64,000 bases of DNA. Origin: Bacteroidota bacterium (GTDB taxonomy: Bacteria; Bacteroidota; Ignavibacteria; Ignavibacteriales; Ignavibacteriaceae). The DNA lies in the NCBI GenBank assembly GCA_021777835.1, contig JAJYDC010000004.1:1-64000 (forward strand). The letters are read 5' to 3'. The notes under the pieces are model-generated. The model searched no databases. It saw only the letters and a list, made by a program, of their open reading frames with translations, and was not told where the DNA came from. Below are positions 20,511-29,323 of this stretch, piece by piece; the stretch's first letter is position 1, and each line of letters begins with the position of its first letter. Both the position numbers and the translations under genes were made by a program.

Positions 20511-21803
20511 TTATAACTTTCCGCCTTCTTTTTCCACTATTATTGAGTCAGCTGAATCTTTCTTATAGTCGCGCAAGTGAAGTTTTCTTAAAGTTATCAC
20601 ACCATAAATTGCAGCAATAATTGCAGCAAGTCCACTTACTGTTAACCCCCATCTTGGGCTTGCATGTTCACCAATCCATCCAATAATTGGACCTCCTATT
20701 GGAGTTGAGCCTAAGAATGCGACAGACCATAAAGACATTACTCTGCTTCTCATTGTGGGTTCGCTTTCTAACTGAAGCATTGTTTCTCCCATTGAGGAAA
20801 ATCGAATTGAAAAAAAGCCTACTATTACCATAGCTAAAATTGCTATATGTAAACTCGGTGATATTGCAACTAAGATAACAGCAGCACCAAAAAAGAAAAT
20901 GGTACTGAACATACTTTTGAGTAGAACGTTCTTTCGACTTGCTGCTGCAAGGCCTCCTAGAACAGCGCCAATGCCCATTCCTGAGTTCAATAAAGCAAAA
21001 CCAGTTGCACTGCTATTAAATGTAAATTTGGCTAATAGCGGAAGATTGACTTGGAATTCGTAAGTCAGTGTGCCGATAATGGCCATCATTATCAACAGAT
21101 TGAAAAGAAACGGATCATTGCGGACATATTTGAATCCTTCCCGAAGTTGACCCTTAGCTCTTTTGATAGGTTCGACGAGATGAAGCTCATTTTCATTCAT
21201 AAGATAAAGGCAAACTAAAACTGCTATATAGGATATCGCATTTAGATAGAAACAGGAAGCAAGACCGGCGCCTGCTATTATAGCGCCCGCAATAGCAGGC
21301 CCAACTATTCGGCTCAAGTTAAATGACGTAGAGAATAGAGTAACTGCATTATTTAAGTCTTTTCTCCCAACCATCTCAATGACAAAAGTCCTTCGAGTTG
21401 GGTTATCGACAGCGTTAAACAGTCCCATTAGTGTTGCAAGTACATATATCATCCATAGCTGGACTGTATTAGTAGAGACTAGCACGGCTAATATTAGGGC
21501 AAGAGCGCCTGCTCCCGCTTGAGTAATATAAAGTAACTTCCGCTTTGAAAATCGATCTGCTAAAACACCTCCCATAGGTCCAAAAAAGAGCACGGGTAAA
21601 AACTGAAGAGCTGTTACTAATCCAAGAGCTGTCCCGGAATTAGTTAATCTAAGTACCAGCCACGCCTGACCAATAGTTTGCATCCATGTGCCAGTAAGTG
21701 AAATGCTTTGTCCAATAAAGTAAAGCCGGTAGTTGCGGATTTTTAATGAAGAAAAGGTACTCTTACTGAGGTTATTTACTTTAGTAGCTAATTGATTTAA
21801 CAT
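20511..21803 (-). CDS. MFS transporter, EntS/MFS_3-like exporter
   Basis: This inner-membrane protein has about 12 hydrophobic segments. It opens with FIGQSISLTGTWMQTIGQAW, typical of the MFS_3 (enterobactin-exporter-like) group, followed by PVLFFGPMGGVLADRFSKRK, the loop-2 motif of the superfamily. Substrates in this group are siderophores, drugs or unknown compounds; none can be named here. I start at the ATG at 21803; an in-frame TTG at 21845 would add 14 residues before the conserved part. It is monocistronic, with a TAnnTTTG element 65-72 bases upstream. Confidence 0.85.
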   Translation of the reverse strand: MLNQLATKVNNLSKSTFSSLKIRNYRLYFIGQSISLTGTWMQTIGQAWLVLRLTNSGTALGLVTALQFLPVLFFGPMGGVLADRFSKRKLLYITQAGAGALALILAVLVSTNTVQLWMIYVLATLMGLFNAVDNPTRRTFVIEMVGRKDLNNAVTLFSTSFNLSRIVGPAIAGAIIAGAGLASCFYLNAISYIAVLVCLYLMNENELHLVEPIKRAKGQLREGFKYVRNDPFLFNLLIMMAIIGTLTYEFQVNLPLLAKFTFNSSATGFALLNSGMGIGAVLGGLAAASRKNVLLKSMFSTIFFFGAAVILVAISPSLHIAILAMVIVGFFSIRFSSMGETMLQLESEPTMRSRVMSLWSVAFLGSTPIGGPIIGWIGEHASPRWGLTVSGLAAIIAAIYGVITLRKLHLRDYKKDSADSIIVEKEGGKL

Positions 21804-21867
21804 GAGAAATGTAGTTCCGAAAAAAATTAAAGCACGTATATGCAAAACGCATAAAAAATATTATGTA

Positions 21868-21875
21868 CAAAAATA
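21868..21875 (-). promoter_or_regulatory. Candidate -7 element of the MFS gene
   Basis: Read on the minus strand the bases are TATTTTTG, a full match to TAnnTTTG. No clear -33 TTTG lies at the usual distance upstream. The position, about 65 bases before the chosen ATG, fits a promoter. Confidence 0.3.
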
Positions 21876-22033
21876 ATAAAAGGAAAGATTAGATTGCGTA
21901 CATTGTGCAGCGATTATGACAAATTTACATTTTACATTAATACCAAGTTTATAAAGAAAAGAAAATCAGATGATATTAATCAGCGCAAAATAGTTTTTTA
22001 ATTTTATCTGCTAAGAGCTGCTACTATATATAA

Positions 22034-22621
22034 TCAATTTATCGTAATTGATAAGCCGCGCACTATAGAGGCAAGTCTAATAGCGTCATAAACTCTAACC
22101 TCTGAGCAGCCATAATGTCTTACTGATTCTTCATGGGAATTGACGCAAGATTCGCATCCATTTATAGCCGAGACTGTAAGGCTTATCAATTCAAATAACT
22201 CTTTACCAAGCACGGGGCTCATCATAATGTTCATTTTTATTCCTGCCGGCATACTTTGATAATTTGGATTACTGTCTTTTATAAAGTGTTTGAACCTATA
22301 AAACACATTGTTTGAGGCAAGAGTTGAAGCACAGGCACATGTCTCAGCGATTTCCGGAACGGTTGCTCCTTTTTCCTTTGCATGTTTGGTAAATGCTTCA
22401 ATTAAACTATTATTCCTTTCATTAACAGCAATTGCAAGTGCAATTAAATAAGCATCCTTAATATTCAAATTTTCGGAGCTAAGTGCATTTTTAAGATTTA
22501 TTCTTAAGTCTCTTACATACTTAGTTTCACCTTCAACCATTTTTTCTAAAACGGGGAAGACAGTGCTCTCGTCAATACCCAAGTCCTTAAGTAAATCTAT
22601 TTTGGTTTCGTTAAACGACAT
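22034..22621 (-). CDS. ahpD: Alkyl hydroperoxide reductase AhpD-like
   Basis: A carboxymuconolactone-decarboxylase-fold protein that, in Mycobacterium, reduces AhpC using lipoylated dihydrolipoamide succinyltransferase. The full catalytic set is present: Glu144, Cys156 and Cys159 (GCESCVNSH) and His163, with the same spacing as Glu118, Cys130, Cys133 and His137 of the M. tuberculosis protein. The 195-residue length is near the family norm. It lies downstream of ahpC on the same strand with a 157-base gap, and the pair faces oxyR. This supports a peroxide-reduction role. Confidence 0.9.
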   Translation of the reverse strand: MSFNETKIDLLKDLGIDESTVFPVLEKMVEGETKYVRDLRINLKNALSSENLNIKDAYLIALAIAVNERNNSLIEAFTKHAKEKGATVPEIAETCACASTLASNNVFYRFKHFIKDSNPNYQSMPAGIKMNIMMSPVLGKELFELISLTVSAINGCESCVNSHEESVRHYGCSEVRVYDAIRLASIVRGLSITIN

Positions 22622-22778
22622 TTAATTCCCTTTCTAATTTGTTTTAACCTCAAGTGCCTATGAGGCTTATTGACAGAATATTCTTTTCATATAATAAAAA
22701 TTTAATTCTGCCGCTAAGCCACAAAGGCTACTCGAGTTAATAAGAAATAATATGTATGCAATTTCAGAAGGTAGTTAA

Positions 22779-23333
22779 CTAAGCTACTTTAATAGTCTCT
22801 TGTCCCTTTTCCCAATTACACGGACATAACTCATCAGTCTGTAAAGCATCAAGTACGCGCAGAACTTCTTTAACATTTCTGCCAACATTTAGATCATTAG
22901 CGCTAACCCATCTAATAATTCCTTGCGGATCAACAATGTAAGTTACTCTATAAGCGACCTTTTCATTTGCTTCAAGAATTCCAAGATCCTCAGCAAGAGA
23001 CTTGGAAGTATCAGCTATTAAAGGAAATTTTAGATTTTTTAAGTCTTTGTGATCTTTTCTCCAGGCTAGGTGTACGAATTCAGTATCAGTTGAAGCGCCT
23101 ATTAGTTGGGCATCTCTATCACGGAACTCTTCATAGTTCGTATTGAATTCAGCAATTTCGGTAGGGCAAACAAAAGTAAAATCTTTTGGATACCAGAACA
23201 TTACCATCCATTTGGCACCGTTGATATGATCTTGTGACGTAATCTCTGCAAATTCTTTTCCTTTTTCAGTAGAAACGACAGCAATTTTTTTGAATTCCGG
23301 GAACTGTGTACCTATTGATAGTAGGTTACTCAT
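22779..23333 (-). CDS. ahpC: Peroxiredoxin AhpC, three-cysteine type
   Basis: It reduces hydrogen peroxide and organic hydroperoxides in the cytoplasm. The peroxidatic Cys56 is in FTFVCPTE; two further cysteines, Cys170 and Cys172, lie in LCPCNWEKG near the C-terminus. The same three-Cys arrangement is found in M. tuberculosis AhpC (61, 174, 176), which uses AhpD instead of AhpF, and ahpD is indeed the next gene. AGAGGATTT precedes the ATG. The gene is transcribed away from oxyR, and an OxyR-type operator lies about 80 bases upstream. Confidence 0.95.
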   Translation of the reverse strand: MSNLLSIGTQFPEFKKIAVVSTEKGKEFAEITSQDHINGAKWMVMFWYPKDFTFVCPTEIAEFNTNYEEFRDRDAQLIGASTDTEFVHLAWRKDHKDLKNLKFPLIADTSKSLAEDLGILEANEKVAYRVTYIVDPQGIIRWVSANDLNVGRNVKEVLRVLDALQTDELCPCNWEKGQETIKVA

Positions 23334-23411
23334 AATTTAAATCCTCTCTTAAGTTTATAATTATATGAAAAATGTATTTCTAAATTTAAACTTAAGGCAC
23401 TCGTTATTCAA

Positions 23412-23447
23412 ATAGATTATGCCTATGACATCATAGGTATTATTGAT
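23412..23447. promoter_or_regulatory. OxyR-type operator between ahpC and oxyR
   Basis: Two ATAGnTnnnAnCTAT-like half-sites are visible: ATAGATTATGCCTAT (23412-23426) and ATAGGTATTATTGAT (23433-23447), separated by 6 bases (7 in the E. coli consensus). The core is a perfect dyad, CCTATGA-CA-TCATAGG (23422-23437). Sitting between divergent ahpC and oxyR, it should control both. Binding is inferred from the consensus and the context. Confidence 0.65.
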
Positions 23448-23607
23448 CGGACACAATTACCGGAATGATATTGATTAAATCACAATTAGTTTCAAGAATA
23501 ATATTATGCAAGGATGGATTACTTTGCTCTGCTATTTAAATCCCATTCTATTCAAGTAATGCATCAATAATGAACATCGCTCTATTTTAATTATTTAGAG
23601 CTTTAAG

Positions 23608-23615
23608 TATATTTG
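23608..23615 (+). promoter_or_regulatory. Candidate -7 element of oxyR
   Basis: TATATTTG is a full TAnnTTTG match ending 13 bases before the oxyR ATG, so the transcript would have a very short leader. No convincing -33 TTTG is seen at the right distance. Confidence 0.4.
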
Positions 23616-23628
23616 TTAAAACAAGAAT

Positions 23629-24567
23629 ATGACTCTAACACAGCTTTATTATATTGTAGCAGTAGATAATTTTAGACATTTCGGTACCGCCGCTGATCAT
23701 AGCTTTGTTACACAGCCAACATTAAGTATGCAGATACAAAAGCTTGAGGAAGAATTGGGTGTAATAATTTTTGATAGAGGAAAACAGCCCATAGTCCCAA
23801 CGGAAATAGGGGAGAAGATTCTTAAGCAGGCTAGAACTATTTTACAGGAATCTGAACGTCTTCAGAATATTGTTGAAAGCGAAACCGGCGAATATACCGG
23901 AACACTTAAAATTGGGATCATACCTACAATTGCACCATATCTTTTGCCTTCATTCCTTCAATCATTTATTGAAAAATATCCTAACCTTGAATTGATAATT
24001 GACGAAATAACTACGAGCGATATACTAACCGGAATTCATAAAGATTTAATTGATGTTGGAATTTTAGCACTTCCCGTGAACGATCAAGATATTACAGAAC
24101 GGATGCTTTATTTTGAGCCTTTCGTAGCATACGTGGGAAAGAAAAGTCCGCTTTACAAAAAGAATAAAGTTGATATTGATGATCTTTCAACAAATGACCT
24201 TCTTCTTCTTAAGGAGGGACATTGTTTACGAGGACATGCTTTGAAGCTATGTAAGAGCACAGAAAAGGAATGGAGCCAAGGGAAAAGGAAAATATTATTT
24301 GAAAGCGGTACTCTTGATACTCTGAAGAAACTTGTTGAACAAGATTTTGGTATTACGCTTCTTCCGTTTCTTGCTATTAAAGATTTAGGAAGCAAAGAAA
24401 AAATTGCGCTGGTTAGAGAGTTTAACCCTCCGGTGCCTAAAAGAGAAATCGGATTGGTGTTTAGCAAAGCATATTTGAAAAGGCATCTTATAGAGGCATT
24501 GGCGGAAGAAATAATAGATGTAATTCCGAAAAACCTCCTATCAAAAGAGAATAGCATAATTTTGTAA
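23629..24567 (+). CDS. oxyR: Peroxide-sensing LysR-type regulator OxyR
   Basis: This LysR-family activator senses peroxide through a disulfide. The N-terminal winged helix-turn-helix (1-60) includes TQPTLSMQIQKLEEELGV. The regulatory domain has Cys199 and Cys208 in EGHCLRGHALKLC, the same residue numbers as the redox pair of E. coli OxyR. Length is 312 residues. It is divergent from ahpC across 295 bases with an OxyR-like operator, and the hotdog thioesterase follows 29 bases downstream on the same strand, probably in one transcript. Confidence 0.95.
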   Translation: MTLTQLYYIVAVDNFRHFGTAADHSFVTQPTLSMQIQKLEEELGVIIFDRGKQPIVPTEIGEKILKQARTILQESERLQNIVESETGEYTGTLKIGIIPTIAPYLLPSFLQSFIEKYPNLELIIDEITTSDILTGIHKDLIDVGILALPVNDQDITERMLYFEPFVAYVGKKSPLYKKNKVDIDDLSTNDLLLLKEGHCLRGHALKLCKSTEKEWSQGKRKILFESGTLDTLKKLVEQDFGITLLPFLAIKDLGSKEKIALVREFNPPVPKREIGLVFSKAYLKRHLIEALAEEIIDVIPKNLLSKENSIIL

Positions 24568-24596
24568 AAGGACGAAAAGTCAAAGAGGTAAATAAA

Positions 24597-25004
24597 ATGT
24601 TCAAGACGATAACAAGAATTAAATTTAGTGACTGTGACCCGGCAGGGATATTATTTTTTGGAAGGGTTTACGAACTCTGTCATTCGGCATACGAGGAAAT
24701 GATTACCAGCTTTCACCTTGCCGAAGACTATTGGAATAATGATGAGTATATAGTCCCGGTTATAAAAAGCGAAGCACATTATCATCAGCCTATGAAATAT
24801 GGAGAGGAAATCACAATAGAAATATTAGTCAAGATTTTAAAATCTTCTTCTTTTGAACTGGAATATTTATTAAAGAACGGGGGCGAAGTTGAATGTGTTT
24901 TGGTTAACACAGTTCATGTATTTGTCGATAAAAGGACATGGAAGAAAAAGGCGATGAAAAAAGAAATTGCTAATGGATTCGAGAGATATTTAGCTGCAAA
25001 TTAA
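24597..25004 (+). CDS. Hotdog-fold acyl-CoA thioesterase, possible DHNA-CoA hydrolase
   Basis: A 135-residue 4-hydroxybenzoyl-CoA thioesterase-like protein. The catalytic motif is near the N-terminus, DCDPAGILFFGRVYELCHSA, with the conserved Asp-x-Asp-Pro-Ala-Gly. It ends 35 bases from the end of menE, the last gene of the menaquinone cluster on the other strand. The cluster has every step to DHNA-CoA and the prenyltransferase after it, but no hydrolase between them. In cyanobacteria and plants that hydrolase is a hotdog protein of this kind, so MenI function is likely but inferred. AGAGGT precedes the start. Confidence 0.75.
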   Translation: MFKTITRIKFSDCDPAGILFFGRVYELCHSAYEEMITSFHLAEDYWNNDEYIVPVIKSEAHYHQPMKYGEEITIEILVKILKSSSFELEYLLKNGGEVECVLVNTVHVFVDKRTWKKKAMKKEIANGFERYLAAN

Positions 25005-25039
25005 AAGTGGAAAGGAAGAGAGTAATAAAGCTTAATATT

Positions 25040-26491
25040 TTAATTCTTAAACATTTCTCTTAATTTTTCTTTTTGGACTTTCCCAAGCTCTGTTTTCGGC
25101 AGTGATTCGACGATTAAAATTTTCTTAGGATGCTTAAAAGAAGCAAGTTTATTTTTAAGAAAAGATTTTATCTCTTCAAGTGTTATATTGTTATTATTAT
25201 TAACAACAAGAGCCGCGGCAATGATTTGTCCCCATTCTTGTTCCATCAAGCTGAAGACGCATACTTCATTTATTAACGGATGTTTTAGCAATTCAGTTTC
25301 AACTTCTACAGGATTTACATTTTCGCCTCCGGTACTTATTAAATCATTGCGGCGTGCTTGTACATAAAGAAATCCATTATCATCTAAAAAACCATAATCT
25401 CCTGTAAAATAAAGTCCCATTGAAAATTTCTTTTCCGTTTCTTCGGGATTATTTAAGTAGCCTTTAGTAACTGAATTCCCTTTAATTACGATCTCGCCGG
25501 TTTTCCCAGAAGGCAAGATATTTTTATTCTCATCTAAGATTAATATTTCATTCGGAGGCAGAGCCTTACCTGCAGATTCTCTTCTATTAAAAAATTGATC
25601 AGGCGTTAATACCGAAACAAAAGAACAAGTCTCTGTAGCACCGAATGATTTTGCTACGTTCCACCCATTTTGAATTGCACTTTCTATCAAAGAGGATTCA
25701 ATAAAACCACCTCCGAGTAAGACCCGGCGCAATTCTTTGTTTGGACTAATGCCAGATTCAATTAATCTTTTTAATTGAGTAGACACTAATGAAACGTGAG
25801 TGGGATGAATATTATTTATTGCATTTGCTAAATGTTTGATATCTAAGCTTTCAGGAAAGATTAACGTAGCACCGAGGAGGAAAGTCCTTATGATTATAGA
25901 AAAGCCGCCGATGTGGTAGAAAGGCAGGCTTGCCAACCAACGGTCATTCTCTTGATGAGCAAAATATTGATTACCGATTAAAGCACTTTGGACAAGATTG
26001 GTAAATGTAATCTCTACTCCCTTTGGTTTCCCCGTTGATCCGGAAGTAAAAATTACTAAAGCTATGTTATCTAAATTTATATTGAAATAAATATCATTCT
26101 TTATGCTAAGATTATCAAATGGAAAAATAATTTTATCAACAACTGACGAGCTGTACTTGGAGGTCAACTCATTCGAAATAAAAATTCTTTTGCAGCCGGA
26201 TACAGAGAGTAGCTCTGATATTTCACTTTCAAGTAAACGGTTGTTAATTAAGACCGGAATTGCGTCTATTAACCATAAAGAAAAAATCAGAACAACAAAT
26301 TCGGGAGAATTATTGCTTAAGACACCCACATACTCATTTTTACTTATTTCAAGAGTATCCAAGTAAGAAATGGTGCTCAGAATTTTCTTTTCTAGTTCGG
26401 AATATGTGGTTGACTGTGAGCCGGAATAAATTGCAGACTCATTTGAAGGAAAGTCATTCAAAACGTTGAAAAGCTTTTGTGCGAAGTTCAT
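25040..26491 (-). CDS. menE: o-Succinylbenzoate-CoA ligase
   Basis: It activates o-succinylbenzoate to its CoA thioester through an acyl-adenylate. The AMP-binding P-loop-like motif IFTSGSTGKPKGVEIT lies near residue 150, FGATETCSFVS near 280, and YFTGDYGFLDDNGFLYV with the following RRNDLISTGGENV near 370. The C-terminal lid ends in LPKTELGKVQKEKLRE, which carries the catalytic Lys. The 483-residue length fits MenE. It is the last gene of the men cluster, 15 bases after menC. Confidence 0.92.
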   Translation of the reverse strand: MNFAQKLFNVLNDFPSNESAIYSGSQSTTYSELEKKILSTISYLDTLEISKNEYVGVLSNNSPEFVVLIFSLWLIDAIPVLINNRLLESEISELLSVSGCKRIFISNELTSKYSSSVVDKIIFPFDNLSIKNDIYFNINLDNIALVIFTSGSTGKPKGVEITFTNLVQSALIGNQYFAHQENDRWLASLPFYHIGGFSIIIRTFLLGATLIFPESLDIKHLANAINNIHPTHVSLVSTQLKRLIESGISPNKELRRVLLGGGFIESSLIESAIQNGWNVAKSFGATETCSFVSVLTPDQFFNRRESAGKALPPNEILILDENKNILPSGKTGEIVIKGNSVTKGYLNNPEETEKKFSMGLYFTGDYGFLDDNGFLYVQARRNDLISTGGENVNPVEVETELLKHPLINEVCVFSLMEQEWGQIIAAALVVNNNNNITLEEIKSFLKNKLASFKHPKKILIVESLPKTELGKVQKEKLREMFKN

Positions 26492-26506
26492 TCTAAATAT
26501 ATAAGA

Positions 26507-27541
26507 CTATTTATTATTTTGAAGGAAGATCCTTCCGTTTCTGATAGGGTAAGGATTTGGATAGAGATCATTTTTTAAGAACCTTGCAGTATCAAGTCCG
26601 TGAGCAATATCTTCTTTTACGGTAGATGCAGCAAATATTGCCCAAGATCGACCTAAAGATGATTCAAAAGAAGATGATATAATAACTTTTAGGTTTTCTT
26701 TTTCTGCAATTTGAATAATTTTCAAAGTAGGAATAATTCCGCCTAACAACATTGGCTTAAGCACTAATGCTTTTATTGTTCGTGATTGGATAAAATTCTT
26801 AGCGTCATTGAAGCTCCTAATAGACTCATCTGCAGCTAAAGGTATAGGAGACTTTTTAGACACTTTCAGAAATCCGATTAAGTTCTTTACCGGTTGTTCA
26901 ACATATTCAATATTGAAGATATCCAAGGCTTTAAGATTTTCGATCGCTTCGATTGTCTTCCATTTGCCATTGGCATCAATGCGTAATTTTACTTCATCAC
27001 CGACTGCTTTCTGAATTGCTACTAAACAATTCAGATCATCCTTAAACTGTTCTCTTCCTGCTTTTATTTTTAATGTTGTAAAGCCTTCCTTAACTAATCT
27101 TAAAGCGACGGACGCAGATTCGGCAGGGTTTAACAATCCAATTACTGCGTTTACCTTTATTTCAGGTCGAGAAGTGCAATTTAAGATTTCATTCAAAGAA
27201 ATGTTCGCTTTAGCGCATAAAAGATTTAATATAGCTTGTTCAAAGCCGTGCCGTAAAGCGGGCAAATCTGACAAGGCTTTCAAACTATCTTCAATGCTTT
27301 CAATAAAGTCCTCAGGTAAGATATTAAGATTAAGTTTGAAGCCTTTTAGTGCTTCTTCATCTTGTTCAAAAGTTTCGGATCCAAATTCGGGGAGAGGATT
27401 TGCTTCGCCGTAACCTGTTTTCCCGTCGCTTTCTAATTTTATAATAAATCCTTTGCGATCAAATAACTTGGCTTTAGAATTTTCAAATTTATTTGAAAGC
27501 TCAAGATTGAACGGAGAATATTTTAGACTGATATTATTCAT
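26507..27541 (-). CDS. menC: o-Succinylbenzoate synthase
   Basis: An enolase-superfamily enzyme that dehydrates SHCHC to o-succinylbenzoate. The barrel shows the catalytic Lys in TTLKIKAGREQF, the first metal ligand in LRIDANGKW, a second in NIEYVEQPV, and a third in LAADESIRS; the second Lys follows in IKALVLKPMLLGG. Length is 344 residues. The start overlaps the menA stop by 4 bases, consistent with one operon. Such enzymes can also act as racemases, but the menaquinone context settles the call. Confidence 0.9.
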   Translation of the reverse strand: MNNISLKYSPFNLELSNKFENSKAKLFDRKGFIIKLESDGKTGYGEANPLPEFGSETFEQDEEALKGFKLNLNILPEDFIESIEDSLKALSDLPALRHGFEQAILNLLCAKANISLNEILNCTSRPEIKVNAVIGLLNPAESASVALRLVKEGFTTLKIKAGREQFKDDLNCLVAIQKAVGDEVKLRIDANGKWKTIEAIENLKALDIFNIEYVEQPVKNLIGFLKVSKKSPIPLAADESIRSFNDAKNFIQSRTIKALVLKPMLLGGIIPTLKIIQIAEKENLKVIISSSFESSLGRSWAIFAASTVKEDIAHGLDTARFLKNDLYPNPYPIRNGRIFLQNNK

Positions 27542-28434
27542 AATGTGAGACCGGCGGCAAATAGAATTCCAAACAATGCGGAAAACTTTGCAGTTAGTTC
27601 GAGGGTCTTGTTAAGTTGAAGTCCATCCAAGGTATACAGCATTAATACTAGGCGATAAGCAAGAGGCAAAGTAAGATATGGAAGAAAAACCCATGCATGG
27701 AAATTAAAAAATAAATAGAGAATTGCCGGAATAGCAAAAGAAGTGATAAGGAGAAAGATAAATTGATACCTTGTAAAATTACGACCGAAAAAAACAGCTA
27801 GAGTGTTTTTCCCAGCTGCTTTATCTTCTTCAATGTCCCTATAATTATTAACTACAAGAATATTAGTGACCAACGCGCCGACCGGAACGGAAGTCAAGAA
27901 AGACAGGAGCGAAAATTCTCTTAGATGAAGAAAATAAGTTCCAGCAGTGCCGACCACTCCGAAGAATATAAAAACGAAGATATCTCCAAGACCGTTATAA
28001 GCAAGCGGAAAAGGTCCGGCAGTATAAGCAATACCTGCTATTATTGAAATAATACCTATTATTAGCACAACCACCCCGCAGGCATATACTAAATAAAGTC
28101 CTAAAAGAAATGCAGTAAAAAAAACTAAAAAGCTTCCCACTTTCATTTCATTAACTGAAATTAGTCCAGAAGCCAGGACTCTAAGAGGACCTTTTCTTTT
28201 ATGATTATCCGCGCCTTTAAGGAAGTCATACAAATCGTTTGTAAAGTTAGTGCCGATTTGTATTAGCAGAGAACAAAGCAATGCAACTAATGAATAAATG
28301 AGGAAAAATTTTCCTCTATTTATTGCAAGAGCTGAACCAACAACGACAGGAACAACACCGGCTAGAAGAGTCTTAGGGCGGCTAGCTAATACCCAGCTTT
28401 GAAATTTCGAAATCTTTAATGCATCTTCATTCAT
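27538..28434 (-). CDS. menA: 1,4-Dihydroxy-2-naphthoate octaprenyltransferase
   Basis: An integral membrane UbiA-family prenyltransferase that attaches the polyprenyl tail to DHNA. The first Asp-rich motif is NFTNDLYDFLKGAD (about residue 65), and the second is NNYRDIEEDKAAGKNTL (about 190). About eight or nine hydrophobic segments follow the N-terminal SKFQSWVLASRPKTL. Length is 298. It lies 6 bases after menB and overlaps menC by 4. The final methyltransferase (menG/ubiE) is not in this window. Confidence 0.92.
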   Translation of the reverse strand: MNEDALKISKFQSWVLASRPKTLLAGVVPVVVGSALAINRGKFFLIYSLVALLCSLLIQIGTNFTNDLYDFLKGADNHKRKGPLRVLASGLISVNEMKVGSFLVFFTAFLLGLYLVYACGVVVLIIGIISIIAGIAYTAGPFPLAYNGLGDIFVFIFFGVVGTAGTYFLHLREFSLLSFLTSVPVGALVTNILVVNNYRDIEEDKAAGKNTLAVFFGRNFTRYQFIFLLITSFAIPAILYLFFNFHAWVFLPYLTLPLAYRLVLMLYTLDGLQLNKTLELTAKFSALFGILFAAGLTL

Positions 28435-28440
28435 ATATTC

Positions 28441-29274
28441 TTAAGGTAATTTTGGAAACTTCCCAAAGTTGGGTTTTCTTTTTTCAAGATATGCTTTTTT
28501 CCCTTCCTTAGCTTCTTCGCTCATATAATAAAGCAAAGTTGCATTACCGGCAAGTTCTTGTATGCCAGCTTGTCCGTCAAGTTCTGCATTAAAAGCGGAT
28601 TTAAGCAACCTAAGAGCCATAGGGCTATGTTGAAGAATTTTGTTAGCCCAATCAACTCCGGTTTTTTCTAGATCTTCGACAGGAACAACTTTATTTACTA
28701 AGCCCATATTAAGTGCTTCTTGCGCGTCGTACTGTTCACATAGATACCAAATTTCACGAGCTTTCTTTTGTCCTACAATTCTTGCCAAGTAACTAGATCC
28801 AAAGCCGCCGTCAAAGCTACCAACTTTTGGTCCAGTTTGACCGAAAATAGCATTATCGGCAGCAATAGTTAGATCGCAAACTACATGAAGGACATGACCT
28901 CCGCCAATTGCATAACCGGCAACTAAGGCAATAACTGGTTTCGGAATACTTCTTATTAATTTTTGAAGATCAAGAACATTTAGTCTTGGGACGCCATCTT
29001 TACCTATATAACCTTTATCTCCTCGAATCCTTTGATCTCCGCCTGAGCAGAATGAATATTTTCCATCTTTGCTTGGTCCGATCCCGGTCAATAATATAAC
29101 GCCGATGGTCTGATCTTCTCTTGAATCGGAAAAAGCATCATACATTTCGGTAACTGTTTCCGGTCGAAAAGCGTTGCGCACGTCGGGGCGGTTAATTGAA
29201 ATCTTAGCAATTCCATCCATTTTTTCGTAAATAATATCCTGATAGTCTTTAGATTTTTTCCAATTAAATTTCAT
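28441..29274 (-). CDS. menB: 1,4-Dihydroxy-2-naphthoyl-CoA synthase
   Basis: A crotonase-fold enzyme that closes the second ring of o-succinylbenzoyl-CoA. Family hallmarks are [26 protein letters not shown] (oxyanion hole and active-site loop) and [20 protein letters not shown], ending in [16 protein letters not shown]. Length of 277 residues is normal. It is the fourth gene of the cluster, between menH and menA. Confidence 0.96.
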   Translation of the reverse strand: MKFNWKKSKDYQDIIYEKMDGIAKISINRPDVRNAFRPETVTEMYDAFSDSREDQTIGVILLTGIGPSKDGKYSFCSGGDQRIRGDKGYIGKDGVPRLNVLDLQKLIRSIPKPVIALVAGYAIGGGHVLHVVCDLTIAADNAIFGQTGPKVGSFDGGFGSSYLARIVGQKKAREIWYLCEQYDAQEALNMGLVNKVVPVEDLEKTGVDWANKILQHSPMALRLLKSAFNAELDGQAGIQELAGNATLLYYMSEEAKEGKKAYLEKRKPNFGKFPKLP

Positions 29275-29323
29275 TTTTAACCTTGATTATTTCAGGATGA
29301 AAAATATGGAAAACTTTATAAAG

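Noticed and set aside
22651-22680. Terminator or attenuator between ahpC and ahpD (CCTCA/TGAGG stem)
   Set aside because: The stem is only 5 bp with an 8-base loop and a weak T-run; it would also separate two genes that appear to act together.
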